Shown here in pieces: positions 28,244-36,846 of a stretch of DNA of 57,001 nucleotides (positions are counted from its first letter, which is position 1; each line of letters starts with the position of its first letter). Source of the DNA: Bacillota bacterium (lineage in GTDB: Bacteria; Bacillota_I; Bacilli_A; Izemoplasmatales; UBA1188); NCBI GenBank assembly GCA_023410715.1, contig JAEYPN010000007.1:1-57001 (forward strand). Direction: 5' to 3'. Below the pieces are notes generated by a model. That model was not told where the DNA came from. It was given only the letters and a program-made list of their open reading frames with translations, and searched no databases. The translations under genes and the position numbers were made by a program.

Positions 28244-29581
28244 ATGGAAAAGAAAATTCCACAGAATTTAGAAGCAGAACAAGCGGTATTAGGCTCAATT
28301 TTTTTGGATCCGAATAAAATAAATGAAGTATCAGAAAAATTACAAGATACAGACTTTTACTTTAATCGCCACAAATTAATTTATCAAACCATGATTTCTT
28401 TATCAAACGAAAAGGTCAATATTGACTACACTACAATTTGTGATGCGTTAGATAAAAAAGGACTGATGGAAGAGGCCGGTGGAGTTAATTATATTTCCGA
28501 TTTAGTTGATAGTGTTCCAACAGCGATAAACGTTATTGATTATGCGAATATTGTCCGTGACAATGCCATCTTACGTAAAATTATAGAAACGTGTACTGAT
28601 ATAGTTGATAAATCATATGCTATTGATAATGTTTCTGGATTCGTTGAGCAAGTCGAAAAAAATATTTTTGCGATTACTAAAGAAAAACGTTCAAGTGAGT
28701 TTAAGAAAATATCAGAGGTATCAGAGGTAGTTTTAGAAAAAATTGAAGATACGAAGAAAAATGGAATCAATAAAGGTCTTGATACTGGATACATTGATTT
28801 AAATAATTTGATTTTAGGCTTTCAACCAACTGAACTTATGATTATTGCAGCCCGTCCTTCAGCTGGTAAAACAAGCTTTGCGTTAAATCTTGCCTTAAAT
28901 GTTGCTAAACAAAAATCTAAACCTTCAGTTGCCTTTTTCTGTTTGGAAATGGGTGTTGAGCAACTTGTAATGCGTTTGCTTAGTACTGAAAGTAGTATAG
29001 ATAACTTTAAATTACGGACAGGGAATTTAGAAAACAAAGAATGGGAAAGATTAAATTTTGCGGTCGATTCACTTAAAAATTTAAATATGTATTTTGACGA
29101 TACAGGTGCTGTTAGAATCTCCGATATTAGAAGTAAATGTCGTAAATTAAGACAAGAAGGCAAACTTGATATTCTTTTTATTGACTATTTACAATTATTA
29201 AGTGGTAGTAGTCCAAATAGTAATCGTGTTCAAGAGGTTTCTGAAATTTCTAGAGCATTAAAAGAAATTGCCCGTGAATTAAAAATTCCAGTTGTGGCCT
29301 TGTCACAATTGTCTCGTGCAATTGAAGGTAGAGCTAATAAAAAACCAATGATGGCCGACTTAAGAGAGTCAGGGTCAATTGAACAAGATGCTGACATTAT
29401 TTTATTCTTATACATAGATGAAAATGATAATACTCCAGAATTAAATAATCAAATTTCCATAAGTGTGGCTAAAAATCGTTCTGGACGTATTGGTGACTTC
29501 AAATTAATATTTAATCGTGATCGTATGACATTTAGTAATTTAAGTACTAATTATACGGATACAGATGCTCCAAATAGATAG
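28244..29581 (+). CDS. dnaB: Replicative DNA helicase DnaB
   Basis: Hexameric 5'-3' helicase of the replication fork, 445 residues, the usual length. The N-terminal helical domain (about 1-105) begins IPQNLEAEQAVLGSIF, and the RecA-like ATPase domain carries the Walker A ARPSAGKTS at 203-211. LFIDYLQLL and the conserved segment LRESGSIEQDADI follow. It starts 15 bases after the rplI stop behind an AAGAGG site, keeping the gdpP-rplI-dnaB order of Bacillus. The stop codon forms part of the following terminator stem. Confidence 0.95.
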   Translation: MEKKIPQNLEAEQAVLGSIFLDPNKINEVSEKLQDTDFYFNRHKLIYQTMISLSNEKVNIDYTTICDALDKKGLMEEAGGVNYISDLVDSVPTAINVIDYANIVRDNAILRKIIETCTDIVDKSYAIDNVSGFVEQVEKNIFAITKEKRSSEFKKISEVSEVVLEKIEDTKKNGINKGLDTGYIDLNNLILGFQPTELMIIAARPSAGKTSFALNLALNVAKQKSKPSVAFFCLEMGVEQLVMRLLSTESSIDNFKLRTGNLENKEWERLNFAVDSLKNLNMYFDDTGAVRISDIRSKCRKLRQEGKLDILFIDYLQLLSGSSPNSNRVQEVSEISRALKEIARELKIPVVALSQLSRAIEGRANKKPMMADLRESGSIEQDADIILFLYIDENDNTPELNNQISISVAKNRSGRIGDFKLIFNRDRMTFSNLSTNYTDTDAPNR

Positions 29582-29601
29582 CCTATACGGGCTATTTTTT
29601 G
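29578..29601 (+). terminator. Intrinsic terminator overlapping the dnaB stop
   Basis: ATAGCC (29578-29583) pairs with GGCTAT (29590-29595), followed by six T. The TAG stop of dnaB lies within the stem. Confidence 0.8.
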
Positions 29602-29676
29602 TGGTAAATGGAAAACTGAGATGTTTTTATTGATAATTATTAAAAATTAATATATAATAATTAAACAGGTGATAAA

Positions 29677-30747
29677 ATGGAAAAAAGATTAAATCAGATG
29701 GAAGAACGCTATGATGAATTAAATGAGAAACTATCTTCTCCAGAAGTCGTTTCTGATGTTAAACTTATGGCAACTTTATCAAAAGAACAACGTCAATTAG
29801 AAAAAGTTGTTACACTCTATCGTCGATATAAAGATTTAAATAACCAAATAAAAGATTTAAAAATAATGATTCATGATGAAGATGTAGAAATTCGAGAAAT
29901 GGCTGAAGCTGAATTATTAGATAGTGAGGATGAAGTTAAAAAGATAGAAGAAGATATTAAAATTCTTTTAATACCACGAGATCCTAACGATGAAAAAAAC
30001 GTAATTATCGAAATAAGAGGAGCTGCTGGTGGCGATGAAGCTAATATTTTTGCAGGTGATCTATTTAGAATGTACAGTAAATACTGTGAAGCTAAAGGCT
30101 GGAAAATGGAAGTTTTAAATGCTGAACAATCAGAAATGGGTGGCTTTTCGCAAATCGAAGCTGTAATTTCTGGTGATACAGTTTATTCATTTTTAAAATA
30201 TGAATCAGGAGCTCATCGAGTTCAAAGAGTTCCACAGACTGAGTCGCAAGGTCGTATTCATACATCAACTGCTACAGTTTTAGTTATTCCTGAAGCTGAG
30301 GATATTGATGTTGAATTAGATTTAAATGATGTTAGAATTGATACTTATTGTGCATCAGGTAATGGTGGCCAATCAGTTAATACAACCAAATCAGCTGTAC
30401 GTGTTACGCACATTCCTACAGGTATTGTAGCTCAATGCCAGGATGGTAAATCACAACATGAAAATAAAGCCTCAGCTTTAAAAGTACTTAAAGCTCGTTT
30501 ATTTGATATGGCCTTACAGGAAAGAAATTCTAAAGAAGAACAAGAACGTAAAATTAAAATTGGTACAGGGGATCGCTCAGAAAAAATTAGAACTTATAAT
30601 TACCCACAAAATCGTGTAACTGATCACAGAATTGGTTTTACAATTCAACAACTTGACCGGATCATGGAAGGCAAGCTAGATTCAGTTATTGAAGCACTAA
30701 TTGCTGAAGAACAAAAGAGAAAATTACAAGGAGAAAATCAAAACTAG
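29677..30747 (+). CDS. prfA: Peptide chain release factor 1
   Basis: Class I release factor of 356 residues that reads UAA and UAG and triggers peptide release. The codon-recognition motif PxT is PQT at 186-188, which marks RF1 and not RF2, and the catalytic GGQ is at 230-232. GAAGGDEANIFAGDL is the usual domain 2 signature. The ribosome binding site is AGGTGA, and a TATAAT-like -10 lies at 29652-29657. It is followed by prmC, which encodes the methyltransferase for the GGQ glutamine, a standard pairing. Confidence 0.95.
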   Translation: MEKRLNQMEERYDELNEKLSSPEVVSDVKLMATLSKEQRQLEKVVTLYRRYKDLNNQIKDLKIMIHDEDVEIREMAEAELLDSEDEVKKIEEDIKILLIPRDPNDEKNVIIEIRGAAGGDEANIFAGDLFRMYSKYCEAKGWKMEVLNAEQSEMGGFSQIEAVISGDTVYSFLKYESGAHRVQRVPQTESQGRIHTSTATVLVIPEAEDIDVELDLNDVRIDTYCASGNGGQSVNTTKSAVRVTHIPTGIVAQCQDGKSQHENKASALKVLKARLFDMALQERNSKEEQERKIKIGTGDRSEKIRTYNYPQNRVTDHRIGFTIQQLDRIMEGKLDSVIEALIAEEQKRKLQGENQN

Positions 30748-30773
30748 GAGCGTTAACTACGCTCTTTTGTTTT
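30747..30773 (+). terminator. Weak hairpin between prfA and prmC
   Basis: GAGCG (30748-30752) pairs with CGCTC (30760-30764), followed by TTTTGTTTT. With a 5-pair stem it may only attenuate transcription into prmC. Confidence 0.5.
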
Positions 30774-30786
30774 AAGAGAAAAAAGC

Positions 30787-31629
30787 ATGAAATATAGTGA
30801 AATTTTAAAAAAATATGAAAAATTATCTCATGAAAAACAAAAAGAAGTTTCAGCTTTGAAACTTTTATTAATGCATGTAACTAGTCTTTCTTCAACTGAA
30901 TTAATCATTAAAATAGATGAAGAAATGGAGGAAGTCGCTGCGAATAAATTTGAAAAAGAAGCATATAAATATATATATGAAAATGTTCCTGTACAACATT
31001 TAGTTGGCTACGATTATTTCTATGGATATAAGTTTGTGGTTAATAAAGATGTGCTTATTCCACGTTATGAAACTGAAGAATTAGTTCAAAATGTTTTAAT
31101 GTACTATGATGAAGTTTTTAATGGTGAAAAAGTTACGGTTGTGGATATTGGAACTGGTTCAGGAGCTATTGCGATTGCTTTAGCTAATGAAGAAGAAAAC
31201 ATGGATGTAACCGCAACTGATATTTCAAAAGAAGCTTTAAAAACAGCTGAAATAAATAATAAGAATAATAATGAAAAGGTCAAACTACTATGGGGTGATT
31301 TATTTTCGCCACTTGAAGGAAAAAAATTTGACATAATTGTATCTAATCCGCCATATATTCCAGAAAATGAATATGTTGATCCGTTAGTAAAAGATAACGA
31401 ACCTGCTATAGCATTATTTGGTGGTAATGATGGTTTATATTTTTATCGTTTAATTCTAAAGGATGCAAAGAATTATTTGAATGATCGTTTTATCATTGCC
31501 TTTGAACATGGTTATACTATGGGAAAAGAAATCCATGATTTAGCACGGCTTTATTTTAAAAATGAAGAAATAATTTTACTTAAGGATATGCAAGGAAAAG
31601 ATCGAATGACTTTCATTATAAAAAGGTAA
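30787..31629 (+). CDS. prmC: Peptide chain release factor N5-glutamine methyltransferase
   Basis: Methylates the glutamine of the GGQ motif in release factors, using S-adenosylmethionine. The 280 residues have an N-terminal helical domain, VQHLVGYDYFYGYKF, PRYETEELV, the SAM-binding VVDIGTGSGAIAIAL, and the catalytic NPPY within IIVSNPPYIPENEY. Its length is normal. There is no strong Shine-Dalgarno (only GAGAAAA before ATG), so translation may be modest. It lies 40 bases after prfA, its substrate gene. Confidence 0.93.
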   Translation: MKYSEILKKYEKLSHEKQKEVSALKLLLMHVTSLSSTELIIKIDEEMEEVAANKFEKEAYKYIYENVPVQHLVGYDYFYGYKFVVNKDVLIPRYETEELVQNVLMYYDEVFNGEKVTVVDIGTGSGAIAIALANEEENMDVTATDISKEALKTAEINNKNNNEKVKLLWGDLFSPLEGKKFDIIVSNPPYIPENEYVDPLVKDNEPAIALFGGNDGLYFYRLILKDAKNYLNDRFIIAFEHGYTMGKEIHDLARLYFKNEEIILLKDMQGKDRMTFIIKR

Positions 31630-31655
31630 AAAATTAATAAATTACAAAATATTAA

Positions 31656-31684
31656 TTGACAAAACAAATAAATGTATGTATATA
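31656..31684 (+). promoter_or_regulatory. Promoter of topA
   Basis: TTGACA at 31656-31661 and TATATA at 31679-31684 with a 17-base spacer; an overlapping TATAAT at 31681 would give 19. The start codon follows about 28 bases later. Confidence 0.65.
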
Positions 31685-31712
31685 ATTATAAATAATAGAA
31701 TAGGTGATGTGT

Positions 31713-33689
31713 ATGAACAAAAAACTTTTAATTGTGGAATCGCCAAGCAAGACAGTCACAATTAAGCAATACTTAGGTAATGAATTTGAAGTTAAATCAA
31801 GCGTTGGACATATCAGAGATTTATCAACACGAGGCTATAAAGGCCTTGGACTAGATATTGAACATGATTTTAAACCAATGTATGATACAATTCGTGAAAA
31901 AGCCAAGGTAATTAAAGAATTAAATAATGCTTGTAGTGAAGCCGATGAAATATATTTAGCAACCGACCCCGATAGAGAAGGAGAAGCTATTTCTTGGCAT
32001 CTAAAAGAAGTACTTAATTTAAAGGGCAAGTATGTTAAAAGAATTGTATTTAATGAAATTACCAAAAAAGCAATTTTAAGTTCATTAGAAAACTCTCGTG
32101 ATATTGATGATTTATTAGTCTCAAGTCAGGAAACAAGAAGAATTATTGATAGAATTATTGGTTTTTTATTAAGTAAATTATTACAATATAAAATAAAATC
32201 TAAGTCTGCAGGTCGCGTTCAAAGTGTGGCTTTAAAGCTCATTTGTGACCGAGAAAAAGAGATTAATGCTTTCTTAATAGAAGATTATTATGAAATAATT
32301 GCAAAATTTGCAGATTTTAAAGCTAAGTTATATAAGTATAATGATAAACAAGAACGTATTAATACACTAGAAGATGCAAACAAGATAATTGAAGGATTAA
32401 GTAAGGACTTTTTGGTTCAAAGCGTGGAAAAGAAAAATCATAGTAAACTTCCAGAACCGCCATTTATTACTTCAACCTTACAACAAGTTGCATCTATTAA
32501 ACTAAATATGACTTCAAAGAAAACAATGCAAGTTGCACAAGGATTATATGAAGGTAAAGCATTGGGCAAAGAAACTGTTGGTTTAATTTCATATATGCGT
32601 ACAGATTCTACAAGACTTTCAGAGGACTTTATTGACGAGTTAAAGAAATACATTAAAGAAACTTATGGCGAAAGTTATTTAGGACATTTGCATTCAAAAA
32701 ATAATACCAAGAATGTCCAGGATGCTCATGAGGCAATTAGACCGACTGATATTAGAAGAACTCCAGAAAGTGTTAAAGATTATTTATCAAAGGATGAATA
32801 TAATTTATATAATTTGATATATAAAAGAACTGTTGCTAGTTTGATGAAAGATGCAATTTATGAAACAACGACAGTTTTACTTAAAAATAATAATGCAATT
32901 TTTAGAGTCTCAGGAGAAACTATAGTTTATGATGGGTACCTAAAGATTTACAAAACATTTGATATAAATGAAGAAGATAACGAGAAGAACAATCTTAAAA
33001 AAGTTGCTAAAGATATGGTTCTTGAAGCTCAGCAAGTTGAAAGTGTCATGAAATCAACAGAACCACCAGCAAGGTATACTGAAGCTAAATTAATTAAAGA
33101 AATGGAAGAACTAGGAATTGGCCGTCCATCGACTTATGCCCAGACGATTTCAACTTTAAAAGAAAGACAATATGTTAAGCTTGAAAAGAAAAAGTTTATT
33201 CCAACTGAACAAGGAATTTTAACAAGTGATCAATTAGCTATTTATTTTAATAAAATCATTAATGTGGAATATACAGCACGAATGGAAAAAATGCTTGATG
33301 AAATTGCAAGTGGTGAACACTCACAAAAAGAAATAGTTCCAAAATTTTATTATTCATTTTTACCAATGCTTGAAAAAGCGGAGAAAGAAATGGAGAAAGT
33401 TAAGCCAGTTGAAACAGGTGAAATATGTCCTTTATGTGGTTCAAAAATGGTTAAAAGAACAAGTAAATACGGAACCTTTGATGCTTGTGGTAACTATCCA
33501 GAATGTAAGTATATAAAGAAAAAAGAAAAGACGCATGAAGATACTGGCATCTTATGTCCTAACTGTCATACAGGGCATATTGTGGCCAAAATAGCCCTAA
33601 AAGGCAAGAATAAAGGCAACACATTTTATGCCTGTGATAACTATCCAAAGTGTAAAACTATCATGAATGAATTGCCCGAAAACAAATAG
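31713..33689 (+). CDS. topA: DNA topoisomerase I
   Basis: Relaxes negative supercoils by a type IA mechanism. I start it at ATG 31713 (MNKKLLIVESPSKT), since AGGTGA at 31702-31707 is correctly spaced for it, giving 658 residues. The Toprim domain has DPDREGEA at 85-92 and the active tyrosine is Y294 in SYMRTDSTRLS. Two C-terminal four-Cys zinc ribbons (CPLC...CGNYPEC and CPNC...CDNYPKC) are present, as in Bacillus. It is a single-gene unit. Confidence 0.95.
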   Translation: MNKKLLIVESPSKTVTIKQYLGNEFEVKSSVGHIRDLSTRGYKGLGLDIEHDFKPMYDTIREKAKVIKELNNACSEADEIYLATDPDREGEAISWHLKEVLNLKGKYVKRIVFNEITKKAILSSLENSRDIDDLLVSSQETRRIIDRIIGFLLSKLLQYKIKSKSAGRVQSVALKLICDREKEINAFLIEDYYEIIAKFADFKAKLYKYNDKQERINTLEDANKIIEGLSKDFLVQSVEKKNHSKLPEPPFITSTLQQVASIKLNMTSKKTMQVAQGLYEGKALGKETVGLISYMRTDSTRLSEDFIDELKKYIKETYGESYLGHLHSKNNTKNVQDAHEAIRPTDIRRTPESVKDYLSKDEYNLYNLIYKRTVASLMKDAIYETTTVLLKNNNAIFRVSGETIVYDGYLKIYKTFDINEEDNEKNNLKKVAKDMVLEAQQVESVMKSTEPPARYTEAKLIKEMEELGIGRPSTYAQTISTLKERQYVKLEKKKFIPTEQGILTSDQLAIYFNKIINVEYTARMEKMLDEIASGEHSQKEIVPKFYYSFLPMLEKAEKEMEKVKPVETGEICPLCGSKMVKRTSKYGTFDACGNYPECKYIKKKEKTHEDTGILCPNCHTGHIVAKIALKGKNKGNTFYACDNYPKCKTIMNELPENK

Positions 33690-33729
33690 GGAAATTTGTC
33701 GAAATTTGAAAAAAAAGCAATTATTATTG

Positions 33730-33758
33730 TTGACATAAAATATTTATTGTGCTAGAAT
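33730..33758 (+). promoter_or_regulatory. Strong promoter of a small RNA between topA and ftsY
   Basis: TTGACA at 33730-33735 and TAGAAT at 33753-33758 with a 17-base spacer and an extended -10 TGC. It drives no protein gene before the terminator at 33840. Confidence 0.75.
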
Positions 33759-33764
33759 ATATTT

Positions 33765-33872
33765 GCAGTTGAGAGACTGCAAACTTATCCCTTACATAGC
33801 ATGTAGACATGCTATATTGTCTACACATCCCCTTCCTTTAATCCGTCTAATTTTTAGACGGATTTTCCCTTT
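33765..33872 (+). ncRNA. Putative C-rich regulatory small RNA (RoxS/RsaE-like in form)
   Basis: Between a strong promoter and a perfect terminator lies a roughly 105-base transcript with no reading frame. It has unpaired C-rich stretches ATCCCTTA (33787-33794) and ATCCCCTTCC (33827-33836), which are complementary to Shine-Dalgarno sequences. Two overlapping perfect hairpins exclude each other: ATAGCATG with CATGCTAT (33796-33815) and TGTAGACA with TGTCTACA (33802-33825). The small RNAs RoxS/RsaE of Bacillus and Staphylococcus share the CCCCUU motif just before a terminator hairpin. Homology is not shown. An attenuator leader for ftsY is the alternative. Confidence 0.6.
33840..33872 (+). terminator. 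Strong intrinsic terminator of the C-rich RNA
   Basis: Eleven-base perfect stem (33840-33850 with 33854-33864, 3-base loop), followed by TTCCCTTTTTT. It stands between the small RNA and ftsY. Confidence 0.9.
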
Positions 33873-33937
33873 TTTATGGCCTTTAAAAATAAAATATGTT
33901 ATAATTAAAACAAAGTTATAAAGAAGGAATTGATATT

Positions 33938-34918
33938 ATGGGTCTATTTGATAAACTATTTGGGAAAAGTAAAGAAAAGCGTTTAAAAACAGAAAAATAT
34001 AAAATAGGGATGGGAAAAACACGAGATTTTTCAATGTCTTTATTAAAAGATGTTTTGAATAAAACAAATAAAGTTGATGATTCATTATTTGATGAATTAG
34101 AAGAAATATTTATTATGGCCGATATGGGCGTTGATACAGTTGTTAAATTTATTGATGAATTAAGAATATATGTAAAAGAAAAAAATATTTCAACACCTAA
34201 AGATTTAGAAAGTGTAATTGTTGATAAAATGTTTGATCTTTATTTAAAGGGCCAAGTTGTAAATAATAACATTACTTTTGCTAAAGAAGGATTAACTGTT
34301 ATTTTAGTCGTTGGCGTTAATGGGGTTGGTAAGACGACAACGATTGCTAAACTTGCTAAAATGTTAAAAGACGAAGGGAAAAAGATATTACTGGCAGCTG
34401 GTGATACATTTAGAGCCGGGGCTATTGAACAATTAGCTGAATGGGCAGATCGCGCAAAAGTAGATATTGTAAAAAAAGAAGAGAAATCAGATCCATCAAG
34501 CGTTATTTATGATGCGATAAATTATGGCAAAAAAAATGGGTACGATGTGTTAATATGTGACACAGCCGGAAGACTTCAAAATAAAACTAATTTAATGATG
34601 GAATTAGAAAAGATTAATCGTGTCATAAAAAAAGAAGTGCCTGAAGGTCCACATGAAACATTACTTGTTATTGATGCGACAACCGGACAAAATGGAATGA
34701 CTCAAGCCAAAATATTTAATGAGGTAACAAATATTACCGGAATTGTTTTAACAAAAGTTGATGGTACTGCTAAAGGCGGTATTGTTTTAGCAATTAGAAA
34801 CGAGATGGATATTCCAATTAAGTTTATTGGTCTTGGAGAAAAAATGGATGATTTAGAATACTTTGACATTGAAAATTATATCTATGGATTATTTGCAGGA
34901 ATTTTTGGGGATGAATAA
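33938..34918 (+). CDS. ftsY: Signal recognition particle receptor FtsY
   Basis: SRP GTPase receptor that delivers ribosomes to the Sec translocon. The 326 residues have the short Gram-positive form, with a basic N-terminal helix (MGLFDKLFGKSKEKRLK) in place of a long acidic domain. The NG domain has G1 GVNGVGKTTT, DTAGRL, TKVDGTAKGG and FIGLGEKMDDLEYFD. The ribosome binding site is AAGGAAT and a TATAAT lies at 33900-33905. It is the first gene of the ftsY-ylxM-ffh targeting operon. Confidence 0.95.
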   Translation: MGLFDKLFGKSKEKRLKTEKYKIGMGKTRDFSMSLLKDVLNKTNKVDDSLFDELEEIFIMADMGVDTVVKFIDELRIYVKEKNISTPKDLESVIVDKMFDLYLKGQVVNNNITFAKEGLTVILVVGVNGVGKTTTIAKLAKMLKDEGKKILLAAGDTFRAGAIEQLAEWADRAKVDIVKKEEKSDPSSVIYDAINYGKKNGYDVLICDTAGRLQNKTNLMMELEKINRVIKKEVPEGPHETLLVIDATTGQNGMTQAKIFNEVTNITGIVLTKVDGTAKGGIVLAIRNEMDIPIKFIGLGEKMDDLEYFDIENYIYGLFAGIFGDE

Positions 34919-34919
34919 C

Positions 34920-35243
34920 ATGGAGAATTTAGAAAAGACATATTATATTTCAATGTTATTTGATTTTTATTCAGAGTTATTGACTTCTAAACAAAAAGAA
35001 TATTTTGCTTATTATTACTTTGATAACTATTCTTTAAGTGAGATTGCGGAGATTTTTAAAGTAACAAGAAGTGCAGTATATGATCAAATAAAAATAACTT
35101 GTTCCCTACTTGAAGATTATGAAAAAAAATTAAATCTTTATAAAAAGTATGAAGAACAAAAACATGCATTTGAAGAAATAAAAAATCTTACAACTGATGA
35201 AAATATTTTATCAATTATAAAAAGGTTAGAAAAGGAAGAATAA
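34920..35243 (+). CDS. ylxM: YlxM-type helix-turn-helix protein of the SRP operon
   Basis: Small DNA-binding-like protein of 107 residues of the UPF0122/YlxM family, found next to ffh in Bacillota; in streptococci it modulates SRP and FtsY GTPase activity. The sequence TYYISMLFDFYSELLTSKQKE opens it, and LSEIAEIFKVTRSAVYDQIK is a sigma-70 region 4-like helix-turn-helix. I start it at ATG 34920, one base after the ftsY stop, with GGGGATG ahead of it; ATG 34911 is an alternative. It ends one base before ffh. Confidence 0.9.
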   Translation: MENLEKTYYISMLFDFYSELLTSKQKEYFAYYYFDNYSLSEIAEIFKVTRSAVYDQIKITCSLLEDYEKKLNLYKKYEEQKHAFEEIKNLTTDENILSIIKRLEKEE

Positions 35244-35244
35244 C

Positions 35245-36660
35245 ATGGCATTTGAAAATTTATCTGATCGTTTACAGATGGCTTTAAGAAGAGTAACTGG
35301 TAAAACCCGTTTAACAGAAAATGATATTGAAGAAATGATGAAAGAAGTAAGGTTATCCTTACTTGAAGCAGATGTTAATTATAAAGTAGTAAAAGAGTTT
35401 ACAAGTGAAGTTAAAGAACAAGCCTTAGGAGAAAAGATTTTAAAAGGACTTAATCCTGGTCAGCAAGTTGTTAAAATTGTTAGTGATGAATTAACAAAAT
35501 TAATGGGTGGAAGTGACACTGGTTTAGTTGTTAATCAAAATAAAACAACAACAATTATGCTAGTTGGTTTGCAAGGTGCAGGTAAAACAACACATGCTGG
35601 TAAATTAGCTAAATATATTCGTACAAATTTTAATAAGAAACCACTTTTAATTGCTGCCGATATTTATCGTCCTGCAGCAATTGATCAATTAGTAACAATT
35701 GGTAAACAAATTGATGTCGAAGTTTTCACTTTAGGAGTGAAAGAAAAAGTTGAAACGATTGTAAAACAAGGTCTTGCATATGCTAAAGAAAAAGGATTTG
35801 ACTTAGTTATTATTGATACCGCAGGTCGACTTCATATTAATGAAACACTAATGGATGAGCTTATTAATGTTAAAGAGATTGTAAATCCTGATGAGATTTT
35901 ATTAACTGTTGATGCGATGACCGGCCAAGATGCTGTTACAGTAAGTGAAGCTTTTAACAAAGCTTTAGGTATTACGGGGTGTATATTAACTAAACTTGAT
36001 GGTGATACTCGTGGTGGTGCCGCTTTATCAATTAAAAAAGTAACAGGTGTTCCAATTAAATTTATGGGTGTTGGAGAGAAGCTTGATCAAATTGAAGTGT
36101 TCCATCCAGAAAGAATGTCGCAACGTATTTTAGGTATGGGCGATGTCATGACTTTAATTGAAAAAGCGACAGCTTCAATTGATGAAGATGAAGCTTTAGA
36201 TATGATGGAAAAAATGATGAGTGGCAAGTTTAATTATAACGATTTGCTTAAACAAATGAAAATGATTAAGCGTATGGGTTCCTTAGGTGGAATTTTAAAA
36301 TTGATTCCTGGTGTTGGTAAAATGCTTAAAAATCAAGAGGTTGATGATAAAAAGCTAGTATATGTTGAATGTCTTATTTCTTCCATGACTGAAGAAGAAA
36401 GAAAAAAGCCTGAACTCATTGAAAAAAGCAGTTCTAGAAGACAAAGAATCGCCAAAGGTAGTGGTAGGACAGTAACGGAAGTCAATAGATTAATTGACAG
36501 CCTAAATCAACAAAGAGAGCAAATGAGGCGCTTATCCAGCATGGATCCACAAAAAATGGAACAAATGTCAAGGGGAATGCCAAGTGGCGCATTTAATCAA
36601 AATTCACAAGTTACTGTCAAAAAAGGTAAAGGAAAAGGCAAAGGAAGGTTTAAATTTTAG
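35245..36660 (+). CDS. ffh: Signal recognition particle protein Ffh (SRP54)
   Basis: GTPase subunit of SRP that binds signal peptides and 4.5S-type RNA, 471 residues. N domain, then G domain with GLQGAGKTTHAGKL, DTAGRLHINE and TKLDGDTRGG, then a methionine-rich M domain including MEKMMSGKFNYNDLLKQMKM and RRQRIAKGSGRT. It ends in a Lys/Gly-rich tail. The ATG follows the ylxM stop by one base, so translation is coupled. A terminator overlaps its stop codon. Confidence 0.95.
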   Translation: MAFENLSDRLQMALRRVTGKTRLTENDIEEMMKEVRLSLLEADVNYKVVKEFTSEVKEQALGEKILKGLNPGQQVVKIVSDELTKLMGGSDTGLVVNQNKTTTIMLVGLQGAGKTTHAGKLAKYIRTNFNKKPLLIAADIYRPAAIDQLVTIGKQIDVEVFTLGVKEKVETIVKQGLAYAKEKGFDLVIIDTAGRLHINETLMDELINVKEIVNPDEILLTVDAMTGQDAVTVSEAFNKALGITGCILTKLDGDTRGGAALSIKKVTGVPIKFMGVGEKLDQIEVFHPERMSQRILGMGDVMTLIEKATASIDEDEALDMMEKMMSGKFNYNDLLKQMKMIKRMGSLGGILKLIPGVGKMLKNQEVDDKKLVYVECLISSMTEEERKKPELIEKSSSRRQRIAKGSGRTVTEVNRLIDSLNQQREQMRRLSSMDPQKMEQMSRGMPSGAFNQNSQVTVKKGKGKGKGRFKF

Positions 36661-36672
36661 CCTTTCTTTTTT
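36641..36672 (+). terminator. Intrinsic terminator overlapping the ffh stop
   Basis: AAGGAAGGTT (36641-36650) pairs with AGCCTTTCTT (36659-36668), including two G-T pairs, around an 8-base loop and before a T run. The TAG stop lies at the base of the loop. Confidence 0.7.
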
Positions 36673-36709
36673 GTAAAAATTTACATTTTTTTGATGAAAA
36701 TTTACATTT
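36672..36709. promoter_or_regulatory. Repeated operator-like motif upstream of nrdD
   Basis: TGTAAAAATTTACA (36672-36685) and TGAAAATTTACA (36695-36706) are repeats with inverted arms, and each is followed by TTT. They lie just upstream of the nrdD -35. They do not match the NrdR box I know, so the regulator is unknown. Confidence 0.4.
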
Positions 36710-36740
36710 AATAATTAAAAAAAAATATAAGTTAGAAGTG

Positions 36741-36769
36741 TTGACAAGCCTAAAATATTAATATATAAT
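36741..36769 (+). promoter_or_regulatory. Promoter of nrdD-nrdG
   Basis: TTGACA at 36741-36746 and TATAAT at 36764-36769, both perfect, with a 17-base spacer. Transcription should start near 36776, about 70 bases before nrdD. Confidence 0.85.
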
Positions 36770-36781
36770 GGTGGTGCATTT

Positions 36782-36815
36782 GGCGAAACATGTCATTGGT
36801 GTTTTGCCTTTTATT
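36782..36815 (+). promoter_or_regulatory. Terminator-like hairpin in the nrdD leader
   Basis: GGCGAAACA (36782-36790) pairs with TGTTTTGCC (36800-36808), nine pairs with a 9-base loop, followed by TTTTATT. It lies between promoter and start codon, so it could act as an attenuator or 5' stabiliser. Confidence 0.55.
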
Positions 36816-36846
36816 ATAAAAAAATAATAAGAAAGAGCGATTGAAA

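Noticed and set aside
33690..33730. AAATTT repeats after topA as its terminator
   Set aside because: The inverted repeat is followed by A and not T on the plus strand. topA may end at the sRNA terminator at 33840.
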